The notes: generated by a model from the letters alone, not told the origin. Shown: positions 9,095 through 18,093, counted from the first letter of the stretch. The stretch is DNA of 64,000 nucleotides from G963691835 sp963691835 (GCA_963691835.1 OY829383.1:3410001-3474000); one strand, 5' to 3'. Translations and numbers: made by a program.

Positions 9095-9943
9095 TCAGCC
9101 TTTTGCGATCTTCTCCAACACGGGCAGCAGATACTCCCGGAACTTCTCGGGGTTCTCGCTCATCGGGAAATGCCCCATGCCTTCCATGATGATGGCCTCC
9201 GCGCCCGGGATAAGGTCGGCAGTCCGGCGCGTGTCCTCCGGCGAGCACGAGTAATCGTACTCTCCGGTCATAAGGTAAACGCCGCACTGTTTCGTGTCGA
9301 TTCCGGCGCTCTCCACCTCGAAGTCGCTGTCGGTTCGGTAGAAGTGCATGTCTCCCCGGAAAACCTCAGGGCCGCTTTGGTAGTAGTGCCACAACGTTTC
9401 CCACCGGAAGGCGTCTGGGCTCTGCGGGGCAACGAGGCCGGAAACCAGGGCCGCACAGAAATCACCGCGCAAGAACGCCGGGCTTTCCAGCCAACTGTCA
9501 TCGTACCAGGGAGAGGGGCGGTTGGAGCCCTCCAACCCGATCACGGCTCTGTACCTGTGAGCGTGCTCGGCTGCCAGACGGACCACGACCCGGCCGCCCA
9601 TGGAACACCCCATGATCACCGGCCGGTCCAGTCCCAGCGCTTCCGTGACCGCGACGATCGTCTCGACGTAAAGCGGACTGGTGAGCCGGTACTCCTCATC
9701 CTGCCAGCCATCCGGCGGGGACGACTTTCCATGCCAGGGAAGGTCGAACGCGATTACGCGGAACCGGTCGGTGACGCTTGGGTCGCACATCAGGTGGCGG
9801 TATTGGCTCCCGTGCGCGCCCGCCGTATGGAGGCAGATCAGCGGGATGCCCTCACCGGCTTCCTCGAAATAAATTCGGTTCGCCCGGCCGGAGACTTCAA
9901 GGGTCATGTAACGGCCGATGATGGGCTCCAGCGCGGCGGTCAT
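9095..9943 (-). CDS. Alpha/beta hydrolase
   Basis: A 282-residue alpha/beta-fold hydrolase. The oxyanion region is HTAGAHG, the nucleophile elbow GCSMGG puts serine at residue 114, and the C-terminal MGHFPM supplies the histidine. It resembles ring-cleavage or enol-lactone hydrolases used in aromatic degradation. The ATG at 9943 overlaps the stop of the upstream gene (ATGA, 9940-9943), showing translational coupling. The preceding gene is an SCP2-like protein of the same operon. Confidence 0.86.
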   Translation of the reverse strand: MTAALEPIIGRYMTLEVSGRANRIYFEEAGEGIPLICLHTAGAHGSQYRHLMCDPSVTDRFRVIAFDLPWHGKSSPPDGWQDEEYRLTSPLYVETIVAVTEALGLDRPVIMGCSMGGRVVVRLAAEHAHRYRAVIGLEGSNRPSPWYDDSWLESPAFLRGDFCAALVSGLVAPQSPDAFRWETLWHYYQSGPEVFRGDMHFYRTDSDFEVESAGIDTKQCGVYLMTGEYDYSCSPEDTRRTADLIPGAEAIIMEGMGHFPMSENPEKFREYLLPVLEKIAKG

Positions 9944-10353
9944 GACGGATCTCCCCGGCCACCTTTCCGACGCGGCAGTGCCAGCAGCTCCTTCACGTAG
10001 CGCAGATTCGCCAACAGCACGGCATGATCCCCGTCGAGGGCCGCGTGACCGTATCGGGTCATCGCGAACAGGTCCTGGAACCCGGGCTTGGGTTCGTGCC
10101 GCCAAAACTCTTCCCAACTCGCCGCCGGCGCCCGGATGGCGAACGCCCAAGACCGCATTTTGAACGGACCGACGCGAACGGCCGCGACGCGTCCCTCCTC
10201 GATGGCTACGTGGTAGGGAATGTCACCAACCTCGATCAGGAACTCCGCCCGCATGAAACGCCCGAGGCGGATGAGGTTCGGATCCCCGTTCACCCAATCT
10301 GCAAGACGATCGAACATGCCTTCCTCCCAAGCCGGTGTTTCTTTGGTCGCCAC
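9940..10353 (-). CDS. Small SCP2-like / conserved hypothetical protein
   Basis: A 137-residue protein with a single domain (FDRLADWVNGDPNLIRLGRF, then EVGDIPYHVAIEEGRVAAV and a WEEFW...GFQDLFAM helix). This looks like a sterol-carrier-protein-2 type small-ligand domain; that is a pattern judgement only. A second possible start is the methionine before FDRLAD (residue 13). First gene of the minus-strand run that leads to the hydrolase, aldolase, YcgN, dipeptidase and feruloyl-CoA synthase. Confidence 0.65.
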   Translation of the reverse strand: MATKETPAWEEGMFDRLADWVNGDPNLIRLGRFMRAEFLIEVGDIPYHVAIEEGRVAAVRVGPFKMRSWAFAIRAPAASWEEFWRHEPKPGFQDLFAMTRYGHAALDGDHAVLLANLRYVKELLALPRRKGGRGDPS

Positions 10354-10383
10354 CGGTGTTTTTGTTCTCGGTCCGCTTTGTGG

Positions 10384-10629
10384 TTACTGGTCTTCCGAGA
10401 GGGTGAATTCACCGTCGCGGATTCGGTCCGGCCACTCGGCGACCATATCCGCGACCACCTGTTCGCCGTAACTGTCGACCATGTCCGTGATCGCTGCGAA
10501 GATGGCGGACGACGCTACAAGTTCGGCCGCACATCCCTGGGCGATCGCTTGCTCCCAGGCTTCCAGAATGATGCGAAGCGCCAGCCGTTTCTGCTCGTCC
10601 TCGGCTAGAAGAGGGGATTCGTCGCTCAT
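10384..10629 (-). CDS. Hypothetical protein, 81 aa
   Basis: A small acidic, helical protein (MSDESPLLAEDEQKRLALRI onward) with no recognised motif. The ATG at 10629 has a GGAG six bases upstream. The frame stays open to a TTG at 10737, but that extension is basic/proline-rich and poorly supported. It lies 30 bases upstream of the SCP2-like gene and is divergent from mnmC. Function unknown. Confidence 0.6.
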   Translation of the reverse strand: MSDESPLLAEDEQKRLALRIILEAWEQAIAQGCAAELVASSAIFAAITDMVDSYGEQVVADMVAEWPDRIRDGEFTLSEDQ

Positions 10630-10830
10630 GTCTGCTCCGATGCTCGTCACGGTCCGCTTTGGGCCGACGGCCGTTGGGCCATGGCGCGGAACCCGTTCCA
10701 CCGTGATATCCGGCGTTGCCGCCGGCACGTCGGTCAACCCTTTTTTGCCTTTCGCGCCAGCATCCGAAGGTTACAGGAAGGGAGTTAGCAATGAGAACCG
10801 CCTTAGGTGGGTCAGGGGTGTGCCGGTGGC

Positions 10831-12786
10831 ATGGTGAAGGATCCGCACATCGGTGACCCTGAGTTCGGCTGGCAAGACAGGCGGACGCCGGCCTCTGGCC
10901 GATTTGGGGAAACATATTATTCCGCCGATGGCGGGCTGGAGGAAAGCCGGCTGGTCTTCCTCAAAGGGTGCGGTCTTCCCGAGGCTTGGCAGGGCCGTCG
11001 CCGTTTCACGATCGGAGAGACGGGTTTCGGGACCGGACTGAACTTTCTGGCCGCCTGGGATCTCTGGCGCCGGTCCGGTCCGCCGGACGCTGTTCTCCAT
11101 TACATGTCCGTGGAAGGTTACCCGCTCGCCCATGCCGAGCTTGCGGAGGCGCTGGCGCCGTGGTCGCAACTTTCTCCTTTGGCATCTGAACTTCTTCAGG
11201 CTTTGCCGGCCCCGCTCACCAACGGGTTTCACAGGGTGACGTTTGGCACGGACCGGGTGTTCCTCACGTTGCTGGTGGGCGAAGTCGGCGACATGCTGGA
11301 GACGGCGGACGCCAACGTAGACGCGTGGTTTCTGGACGGTTTTTCGCCCGCACGGAATCCGGAGATGTGGCGTGACGAGGTCTTGCGGCATGTCGCCCGT
11401 CTATCGGCGCCGGGTGCCTTTTTGGCGAGTTACTCGGTGGCCGGGACTGTCCGTCGCGGTCTCTCTTCGGTCGGGTTCAATGTTGAGAAAAAACCCGGTT
11501 TCGGCCGAAAGAGGGATCGCCTGGTTGCCCGTTATGAGGGAGCCGCGTCCCCATCTCGCCGTCCAGCCTGGGCGCCACCGCAGACTCTTCTGGACGCGCG
11601 CCGCATCGGAATCATTGGCGCTGGGATCGCCGGGGCCAATCTCGCGGCCGCCTTGCGGGCGAGAGGTGTTCAGGTGGTTGTCGTCGACGGTGCCCCGCGA
11701 GCCCCTGCCGCCTCCGGCAACCCCGTCGCTGCCATCATGCCCAAAGTCGATCTTGGCTCAGACGCCGCGAGCGAGTTTTCCCGTCTCGCCTATCGACATG
11801 CGGTTCGCACGCTGCCGCAAGACGCGGTTGTGTCACGTGGGGCGGTTTCCCTGGCCCGTACCGACAAGGAAGCCGACAGATTCCAGAGATTTGCATCTAG
11901 GGTTGCCGGCTGTGCTTGGGCCGGTTCGGAGCGTGTAAGCGCGATGGCAGGTCTGCCGCTCGCTCACTCCGGTTTGATTTCCCAAGATGCCCGGACGGTG
12001 ACGCCGATACCATTGGTCGACTGGCTCCTCAGCGGGTCTGACCTCATCCAGCTGTCCCTGGGGTCAGATTCGATAGACGGCAGTGTGATCTCAGCCCTGT
12101 ACGCCGCGGACCAGGCGCTTGACGCCATTGTGATCGCCGCAGGAGCGATAACGCCCGACATCCTTCGGGCCTTCCTGGGCGAAACCTCGGCGGCGGAGCT
12201 TCCGATGTTTCAGACTCCTGGGCAATTGAGCGCTGCGCCAGAAACGGAGATCAGCCGTGATCAACGGTGTGTCGTAAGTTTCGGTGGCTACATCACGCCT
12301 CCGATTGCCGGCCTCCACTACGTTGGAGCGACTTACGAGCACAATGTCACGGAAACCCCCGATCAGGCTGGAACGTTGCCGTTGACCGCCGAGGGGCACG
12401 CCCGGAATTGGGCGGCGCTGACCGAGATGCTTCCTTTATGGTCGGGCACTGCTGACCCCGGCCCCGCGGGCGGACGGCGCTCGATTCGCGCGACGACACC
12501 GGATCGATTACCGATCCTGGGACCTGTCGGCCGCGATAACGGTGTATGGAACGTGACACAACACACGCAGCACGACGCGCCACACCGTGGGCAGCGGCAA
12601 AACATCCCCTTATATGTAGCGACGGGGCTTGGGTCCCGCGGTTTCACGACATCCGGTCTTCTGGCTGAGATCCTTTGTGCGGAGTGGTTTCAGGAACCGT
12701 GTCCCGTACCGCTCCCTGCCGCCCTTGCAGTGCACCCAAATCGATTTGAACATCGGCGGCTGAGGCGCACCCAAGACCGTCGCTAA
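10831..12786 (+). CDS. mnmC: Bifunctional tRNA mnm5U34 modification enzyme MnmC
   Basis: A 651-residue fusion. The N-terminal MnmD methyltransferase domain (DPEFGWQD, FGETYYSADGG, IGETGFGTGLNFL SAM loop near residue 70, WFLDGFSPARNPEMW near 165) transfers a methyl group to the nm5 group. The C-terminal FAD oxidoreductase domain (IIGAGIAGANLAAALRARG near 265, GLGSRGFTTSGLLAE near the end) converts cmnm5 to nm5. Together they finish mnm5(s2)U at the wobble position of certain tRNAs. An upstream GTG at 10807 is in frame, but ATG 10831 (MVKDPHIGDPEFGWQD) fits the family start. Confidence 0.93.
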   Translation: MVKDPHIGDPEFGWQDRRTPASGRFGETYYSADGGLEESRLVFLKGCGLPEAWQGRRRFTIGETGFGTGLNFLAAWDLWRRSGPPDAVLHYMSVEGYPLAHAELAEALAPWSQLSPLASELLQALPAPLTNGFHRVTFGTDRVFLTLLVGEVGDMLETADANVDAWFLDGFSPARNPEMWRDEVLRHVARLSAPGAFLASYSVAGTVRRGLSSVGFNVEKKPGFGRKRDRLVARYEGAASPSRRPAWAPPQTLLDARRIGIIGAGIAGANLAAALRARGVQVVVVDGAPRAPAASGNPVAAIMPKVDLGSDAASEFSRLAYRHAVRTLPQDAVVSRGAVSLARTDKEADRFQRFASRVAGCAWAGSERVSAMAGLPLAHSGLISQDARTVTPIPLVDWLLSGSDLIQLSLGSDSIDGSVISALYAADQALDAIVIAAGAITPDILRAFLGETSAAELPMFQTPGQLSAAPETEISRDQRCVVSFGGYITPPIAGLHYVGATYEHNVTETPDQAGTLPLTAEGHARNWAALTEMLPLWSGTADPGPAGGRRSIRATTPDRLPILGPVGRDNGVWNVTQHTQHDAPHRGQRQNIPLYVATGLGSRGFTTSGLLAEILCAEWFQEPCPVPLPAALAVHPNRFEHRRLRRTQDRR

Positions 12787-12941
12787 AGACTTTTCTAGCA
12801 TTTCTCGGAGCGATTTTCTTTTTGGTCTCTTGATCTTCCGGCTCAAATCGGAGATATCTCGGTGCGAGCAAATTGCGTTCCGGGGGGAAGTCCGCCCGGA
12901 CGAAAGAACAGTCAGGCATTGAAACGGGGGTTTGAAGGGCG

Positions 12942-14669
12942 ATGGCCACTATCAGCGGAACGACAGGATCCGATCAAATCACGGGCACCTCGGATGGTGA
13001 CGTCGTCACCGGATTTGCGGGTTCGGATACGATCAGCGTGGTTGGCGGCGCCGACCTCGTATACGGCAACCAGGGCGCGGACACAGTAATCGGTGGTGCT
13101 GGCGAAGACACCGTTTTCGGTGGCCAGGACGCGGATGCGATTTCCGGCGGCGACGGCAACGACCTGATTTACGGCAACATCGGCAACGACAACATTCTCG
13201 GTCAGGGCGACCAGGACGCGCTTTACGGCGGTCAGGGTAACGACACTCTGAATGCTGGCGACAGCTCCGATACGCTTTTCGGTAACCTCGGCAACGACCA
13301 GATGTCTGGTGCTGGCGGCGCGGACGTTCTGTTCGGCGGCGACGGCAACGACACGATCCTGGGCAACCTTGGTTCGGACGTGCTGTACGGTAACGTCGGC
13401 AACGACACGATGGACGCGGGCGGCGGTGCTGACTCGCTGTTCGGCGGTCAGGGTAACGACACCATGTTCGGCCGTGACGGCTCGGACCTGCTGTACGGCA
13501 ACCTTGGCAACGACTCGATCACGGGTGGTACGGACACGGGCGCTGACTCGCTTTACGGCGGTCAGGGCAACGACACGCTTGCCGCTCTGTCGGGCAACGA
13601 CGTTCTGTTCGGCGGCCTTGGCAACGACAGCGTCGCGGGCGGTGTTGGTACGGACCTTCTGTACGGTAACGCCGGCAACGACACGCTGACGGGTGTCAGT
13701 GACGCGGACACGATGTACGGCGGCGCCGGCAACGACAGCCTGAACGGCGGCACTGAGAACGATCTGATCTCCGGCGGCACGGGTAACGATACCCTGGTCG
13801 GTGGCGACGGCGTCGACACGGTCTACGGCGGTGGTGGTAACGACTCGGTCGTTGCGGCTGCTGGCGAGGCGAGTGCCGAAGTTGTTTACGGTGAGGCTGG
13901 CAACGATACGCTGGCTGCCGGTGGTGCTGCTTCCGATACGCTGTACGGCGGTGACGGCAACGACTCGGTGACGGGTGGTTCGCTGGCTGACCTGCTGTTC
14001 GGTGAGGGTGGCAACGACACGCTGTTCGGTTCGGCTGGTTCGGACACGCTGTACGGCGGTGACGGCAACGACTCGCTGGAAGGCGGTTCGCAGTCCGACA
14101 CCCTGTTCGGTGGTACGGGTAACGACACGCTCATCGCCGGCACGAACGCTGGTTCGGCGTCGATCCTGTACGGTCAGGACGGTGCGGACGTGATGTACGC
14201 TGGCTTTGCCACGCTGAACGCGGACGTTCTGTACGGCGGTGAAGGCAACGACACGCTCTTCGCTCTGACGGCGACGAACACGCAGACGGCGTTCTCGTCG
14301 GGCATTGCGATGTACGGCGGCAACGGTGCGGACCGGTTCACGTTCACGAACATGGGTTCGGGCGGCTCGCTGGCTGGTGCCACGAACGCAGCGACGGTGT
14401 TCAACTTCGAGGACGGCACGGACAAGATCGTGCTGACCGGTTTCGGCTTCTCGGGTGGTAACAGCCCGACGCTTCAGCTGGCAGCGACGGCTTCGACGAG
14501 CGGCCTGACGCTTGGTGCGGCGACCGGTATCTTCCAGTCGACGACGGCGAACGCCCTGTCGGACAACGACGTGACGCTGTACGTCAACGGCACGGTGGCG
14601 AACACCTACGCGGTGATCCGCGTGACGGGTGTGACGACGCTCGACATCAACGACTTCGAGTTCTCCTGA
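12942..14669 (+). CDS. RTX (hemolysin-type calcium-binding repeat) secreted protein
   Basis: A 575-residue protein made almost entirely of RTX nonapeptides (pattern GG-x-G-(N/A)-D-x-(L/I)-x, for example YGGQGNDTL and FGGDGNDTI) from about residue 20 to 440. A C-terminal beta domain follows (FNFEDGTDKIVLTGF) and the chain ends DFEFS. There are no cysteines or N-terminal signal peptide, so type I (ABC exporter) secretion guided by the C-terminus is expected. Repeats bind Ca2+ after export. The coding sequence uses a very narrow codon set (GGC AAC GAC ACG), typical of high expression, so a surface-layer or matrix protein is plausible. No catalytic domain and no type I secretion genes are in view. 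Confidence 0.9.
   Translation: MATISGTTGSDQITGTSDGDVVTGFAGSDTISVVGGADLVYGNQGADTVIGGAGEDTVFGGQDADAISGGDGNDLIYGNIGNDNILGQGDQDALYGGQGNDTLNAGDSSDTLFGNLGNDQMSGAGGADVLFGGDGNDTILGNLGSDVLYGNVGNDTMDAGGGADSLFGGQGNDTMFGRDGSDLLYGNLGNDSITGGTDTGADSLYGGQGNDTLAALSGNDVLFGGLGNDSVAGGVGTDLLYGNAGNDTLTGVSDADTMYGGAGNDSLNGGTENDLISGGTGNDTLVGGDGVDTVYGGGGNDSVVAAAGEASAEVVYGEAGNDTLAAGGAASDTLYGGDGNDSVTGGSLADLLFGEGGNDTLFGSAGSDTLYGGDGNDSLEGGSQSDTLFGGTGNDTLIAGTNAGSASILYGQDGADVMYAGFATLNADVLYGGEGNDTLFALTATNTQTAFSSGIAMYGGNGADRFTFTNMGSGGSLAGATNAATVFNFEDGTDKIVLTGFGFSGGNSPTLQLAATASTSGLTLGAATGIFQSTTANALSDNDVTLYVNGTVANTYAVIRVTGVTTLDINDFEFS
13040..14260 (+). repeat. 27/54-bp periodic repeat encoding RTX nonapeptides
   Basis: Within the RTX gene the DNA repeats with a 27-bp period (units such as GGCGGTCAGGGTAACGACAC), many copies differing only at the variable codons. 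This explains the long open frames seen on the other strand and in other frames here. Confidence 0.85.
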
Positions 14670-14726
14670 TCGGAGGGCTTGGTGCCGGGGGGCTTGTCCC
14701 CCCGGTCTCCAGTTTCGATGTTCGGC

Positions 14727-14758
14727 AATGGCGCTCTTCGGGGCGCCATTCGCTTTTT
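14727..14758 (+). terminator. Rho-independent terminator of the RTX gene
   Basis: Stem AATGGCGC (14727-14734) pairs with GCGCCATT (14743-14750), followed closely by TTTTT (14754-14758). A second GC-rich hairpin without a T-run lies just before it (14685-14703). Confidence 0.8.
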
Positions 14759-14973
14759 GGGCGCCGTCGCTTTGAAGGGCGACCTGTCGTATTGGCAGCT
14801 GTCTCTATCTTGCTTCGCTGTTCCAGCAGCAAAGAGGCGGATCACTGTTGGATCTGTCCGTGCGATCCGAGCGAGGCGATCCCTCCATCTAACAATGGAG
14901 AGGTGGTCCTAGTCCGAACGCCGGTAATTGTGGTGTATCTAGGACCGTGCGGCCGACCTAGCGGCCAATCGAA
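14759..14973. other. Intergenic host DNA left of attL, no gene seen
   Basis: About 215 bases between the RTX terminator and the prophage boundary. I see no open frame with a ribosome site and no RNA gene. It is the sequence that originally lay downstream of the tRNA-Thr gene. Confidence 0.6.
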
Positions 14974-15022
14974 TGGTGCCGGTTGAGGGACTTGAACCCC
15001 CGACCCTCTGATTACAAATCAG
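14974..15022 (-). other. attL: 3' fragment of tRNA-Thr(TGT)
   Basis: Read on the minus strand, this is the anticodon stem-loop (TCTGA TTTGTAA TCAGA, anticodon TGT), variable loop, T-arm (GGTTCAAGTCC) and acceptor 3' strand of a tRNA, ending in GGCACCA. The 5' half is missing; to the right the sequence becomes AT-rich phage DNA. A tyrosine integrase starts 157 bases away. This is the standard picture of integration into the 3' end of a tRNA: the intact gene should be at the far (right) junction outside the window. Confidence 0.88.
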
Positions 15023-15026
15023 ATAA

Positions 15027-15046
15027 TTATCCGCCATAATCCGTCA
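15027..15046 (+). promoter_or_regulatory. Dispersed tandem-decamer motif, site 1 (att/int region)
   Basis: TTATCCGCCATAATCCGTCA: two 10-bp direct units, 14 of 20 positions identical to the site at 54501. It lies 4 bases from the attL core and 133 bases upstream of the integrase start. It could be an operator, or an arm-type integrase site. Confidence 0.45.
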
Positions 15047-15178
15047 TAGTCGGAAAAAATATTCATAAATGACAATTGATTAAGTCGATTTATTTCTAGG
15101 ATGGCCATTTTTCTTGACGGCAGCAGTCCTATGATATCCGATGTGGCCGTGATCCAACCGTGATCCAGGACGGGGAGA

Positions 15179-16402
15179 GTGGCCTTGGAGCGGAAACTGA
15201 CGCAGGCGTTCATCGAGAAGATCTCGACCGACAAAGAGAAGCTGGAGGTGGTCGACTCTGTGGTGCCCGTCCTCCGGCTGATCGTCCGACCGACCGGGCG
15301 CAAGGTCTTCCAGGCATACGTCCGCGTGAATGGTCGGCAGTCGCGCCCAGGCATCGGCTCGTGGCCGACCATTACTCTCGATGAGGCCAGACGAAAGGCC
15401 CGCAGGATCGCCGCCGATGCGGACGAGGGCATAGACTTGGCTCTACGACGCGCGGATGCCCGCAAGGAGCAGACCTTGGACGAGTTCGCCGAGCGATGGT
15501 TCCGCGACCATGCGTCCATCATTCACAAGGCGAGGACCGTCTACGCCAACCGCTCTCTCTATCGTGTGCATATCAGCCCGAAGCTCGGCAGGCTCGCCTT
15601 GTCGAAGGTCACGCGGGATAAGGTGGCTGAGATGTTCGCTGCCGCCTCCCAGATGCGCGCCACGGCTAAACCGGGACGTCCGCTCGGTGGCAAGGTCGCT
15701 GCTAACCGCTCGGTGGCACTCCTCTCAATGATTATGACCACGGCGGAGGACTGGAACCTGATACCGAAGGGCTCCGACCCGGCAAAGCGCCAGCGTCGTC
15801 ACAAGGAGCACAGGCGCCGAGGCGCTCTGTCGCCGGATGCGATCAAGCGACTAAGCGATGCCTGCCGGGAGGCCGCACAATCCAGCGACCGGCAGATGCA
15901 GATTGTGGCGGACCTTATCGAGCTATCCCTGCTGACCGGCGTGCGTCCGGGGGAGATGCGAACGGCCCGCGCCTCCCACGTCCAGGCCGACGAGAAGGTG
16001 CTGGCATTGCCGAACAACAAAGAGCAGGACAAGTGGAAGCTCATCTATCTGGGGCCGGACGCCTGGGCCATCGTGGCCAAGCTCAAGCTCGCAACCGCGT
16101 CTGATTGGCTGTTCCCATCCGAGCGCCGCGAGGACCAGCCCATAAGCCCGCCCAGGGGGGCCTGGGATAAGATCCGAGGAAAAGCCGGGCTACCAGACAC
16201 TACCCTCCATGACCTCCGACACACCTGGGCCAGCACCGGCCTGGACGAGGATTTCACGCTGGACCAGATCGGAGACATCATGGGCCACGCTGACCCCACG
16301 ACCACCAAGCGTTACGCCTACCTCCTGGACGGCACCCGCAGGACCGTCTCTAACGAGATCGAGGGGCGCGTCGCTCAATTGATGGGCCGTCGACGGAAAT
16401 AA
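15179..16402 (+). CDS. int: Tyrosine-recombinase phage integrase
   Basis: A 407-residue integrase with an N-terminal DUF4102-type arm-binding domain (residues 1-95), a SAM-like core-binding domain (100-200) and the catalytic domain. Catalytic residues are visible: R256 (TGVRPGE), H344 and R347 (HDLRHTW), H370 (GHADP) and the nucleophile Y379. It catalyses site-specific recombination between phage attP and the tRNA-Thr attB. The start is GTG at 15179 with GGGGAGA upstream. It points away from attL into the prophage. Confidence 0.96.
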   Translation: MALERKLTQAFIEKISTDKEKLEVVDSVVPVLRLIVRPTGRKVFQAYVRVNGRQSRPGIGSWPTITLDEARRKARRIAADADEGIDLALRRADARKEQTLDEFAERWFRDHASIIHKARTVYANRSLYRVHISPKLGRLALSKVTRDKVAEMFAAASQMRATAKPGRPLGGKVAANRSVALLSMIMTTAEDWNLIPKGSDPAKRQRRHKEHRRRGALSPDAIKRLSDACREAAQSSDRQMQIVADLIELSLLTGVRPGEMRTARASHVQADEKVLALPNNKEQDKWKLIYLGPDAWAIVAKLKLATASDWLFPSERREDQPISPPRGAWDKIRGKAGLPDTTLHDLRHTWASTGLDEDFTLDQIGDIMGHADPTTTKRYAYLLDGTRRTVSNEIEGRVAQLMGRRRK

Positions 16403-16754
16403 ACCGACGTTGTAAGTTGATCAATCCTACAATGCCCGGTAGCATGAACCTGCACGGTCGAGAAGCGACCGGTGTTTCGCAGCACTATCGGAAATCCAAC
16501 ATTGGGTACCCTCGACTATTCGCGCACCCGCCTTGATGACGTCTGCAAGGCAAAGGCCGCGGAAGGAACTGACACGACTTAGGGGCGCCAGCAAGATGAA
16601 CGGCCCCGCAGGAGGAAGGGTGACCTCGCACCCAGGGCCGCGAAGGCAAGGATCGGAATGTGTGGGGGTCCCCAAGGTATTGTTGCCCCTTCCATGACCG
16701 CAAGGCTCGCTGGCGGGCAAGAGATGAGAGCTAAATCCTCGTCACCTCCTAGAA
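16403..16754. other. Non-coding stretch after integrase
   Basis: No convincing gene in about 350 bases. It begins with AAACCGACG...AATCCTACAATG, which resembles half-units of the dispersed motif 22 bp apart. It ends in a terminator at 16755-16778, so it could hold a small RNA; no known RNA family was recognised. Confidence 0.4.
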
Positions 16755-16778
16755 ACCCCGGCCTCGTGCCGGGGTTTT
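16755..16778 (+). terminator. Rho-independent terminator
   Basis: ACCCCGGC (16755-16762), loop CTCGT, GCCGGGGT (16768-16775), then TTT. It separates the integrase region from the accessory operon that starts at 16888. Confidence 0.75.
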
Positions 16779-16825
16779 GCTTTCTGAGTAGATATTGACA
16801 GTTTTTGCTTTCAATAAATCCGGCG

Positions 16826-16845
16826 TTATCCTAGATTATCCCACA
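16826..16845 (+). promoter_or_regulatory. Dispersed tandem-decamer motif, site 2
   Basis: TTATCCTAGATTATCCCACA, two 10-bp direct units. It lies 43 bases upstream of the first gene of the accessory operon (ATG 16888), where it would overlap a promoter. A TTGACA is at 16795-16800. Confidence 0.5.
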
Positions 16846-16887
16846 CAAGGCACCTACAAGCCTCGCCAACTGGACTTGGAGCGCAAC

Positions 16888-18093
16888 ATGCCCGACAACG
16901 TGATTTCCCTGAACCCGGCCAAGCCGGAGCCCGCCCGCCCCGACATCTCCAAGGGTGGCGTCGATACGACGGTTTCCCGCCAGTGGGCGAAGCGCCCGGC
17001 GGACCAGCGGTTCCTCTCCCTGGACGATCTCTATGCCGCCCGGCTGGCCGAGGCGGAGGCCTCGCGGGCCGACACCCTGGACACCCGCAAGGTCCATTTT
17101 GTTGCTTCTTCAGAGGACGCTAAGTCCCTATCGCTGGTCCTTGAAACCGAGAACGGCACCGAGATCGAGGCCGCGCCGACGCACTATTCCTTCGGCCAGA
17201 TCTGCAATCTGGTGAAGGCCCCCGCGAAGTACCTCCGGGGCGGGCTCCATGCCCACCTTGCCGCAGCCTGCTTGCAATGGGGCTATGCCACCAACCGCGC
17301 CGAGTTGGTTAAGAGCTACGTCAACACCCAGACGGGCGAACTGAAGGCCATGACAGGCCCGAATTATGGGCGGATCTACGATCACGAACTGATCGAGATC
17401 ATCCAGCAGATCGCGGGCTCTGGGACGGGCGATGCGCCCTGGAAGGTCCCCGGCGCCATCGACTGGAGCACGGGCCTCTACCAGCCGGATGTGGACGTAA
17501 CCACCGAGTCCACCACGCTCTACGCGAGCGACCGCGATTGCTTCGTCTTCCTGGTGGACGACAAGAATCCCATCGAGATCGGCCTGCTCCCGGACGGGCG
17601 CCCGGACGTTCTGTTCCGGGGCTTCTACGCCTGGAACTCGGAGGTGGGCGATCAGACCCTCGGGGTGGCGGAGATGCTCATGCGGGGCGTGTGTCAGAAC
17701 CGCATCCTCTGGGGGGTCCAGGACGCATCCAGCATCACGCTCCGCCATTCCAAGCTCGCCCCGACCGTTTTCCGGGACGAGGTGGCCCCCGCCCTCCTGC
17801 ATTACGCCCAGGCCTCCACGGCGGGCGTGAAGCTAGGGATTGAAGCCGCCCGCGCCAAGATCGTGGCCAAGGATGACGCCGAGCGGCTCGACTTCCTAGC
17901 AAGCCTCGGGCTGGGCCAGAGCAAGGCCAAGGACGTCCTGGAGCGTTGCCTAGGCGAGGAAGGCCATCCGGCCAGCAGCGTCTGGGACTTCGTGCAGGGG
18001 CTCACAGCAGCCGCCCGCGACATCCCCAACACCAACGACCGGGTCCTCGCCGAGCGGGTGGCCGGGGACCTGATGAGAAAGGTTGCCGCCTGA
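16888..18093 (+). CDS. DUF932-like phage/plasmid protein
   Basis: A 401-residue protein resembling the DUF932 (phage/plasmid-like) family: a YVNTQTGELKAM-GPNYGRIYDHEL segment, YASDRDCFVFLVDD, then FRGFYAWNSEVG...MRGVCQNRILWG and a RHSKLAPTVF block. The role of the family is unknown; it is common on mobile elements. The ATG at 16888 is preceded by GGAG; the open frame from 16795 upstream of it covers the motif and is not likely translated. First gene of a plus-strand run of about 7 kb. Confidence 0.7.
   Translation: MPDNVISLNPAKPEPARPDISKGGVDTTVSRQWAKRPADQRFLSLDDLYAARLAEAEASRADTLDTRKVHFVASSEDAKSLSLVLETENGTEIEAAPTHYSFGQICNLVKAPAKYLRGGLHAHLAAACLQWGYATNRAELVKSYVNTQTGELKAMTGPNYGRIYDHELIEIIQQIAGSGTGDAPWKVPGAIDWSTGLYQPDVDVTTESTTLYASDRDCFVFLVDDKNPIEIGLLPDGRPDVLFRGFYAWNSEVGDQTLGVAEMLMRGVCQNRILWGVQDASSITLRHSKLAPTVFRDEVAPALLHYAQASTAGVKLGIEAARAKIVAKDDAERLDFLASLGLGQSKAKDVLERCLGEEGHPASSVWDFVQGLTAAARDIPNTNDRVLAERVAGDLMRKVAA

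Noticed and set aside
16403..16754. tmRNA, RNase P RNA or 6S RNA in the gap after integrase
   Set aside because: None of the conserved sequence blocks of these RNAs is visible.
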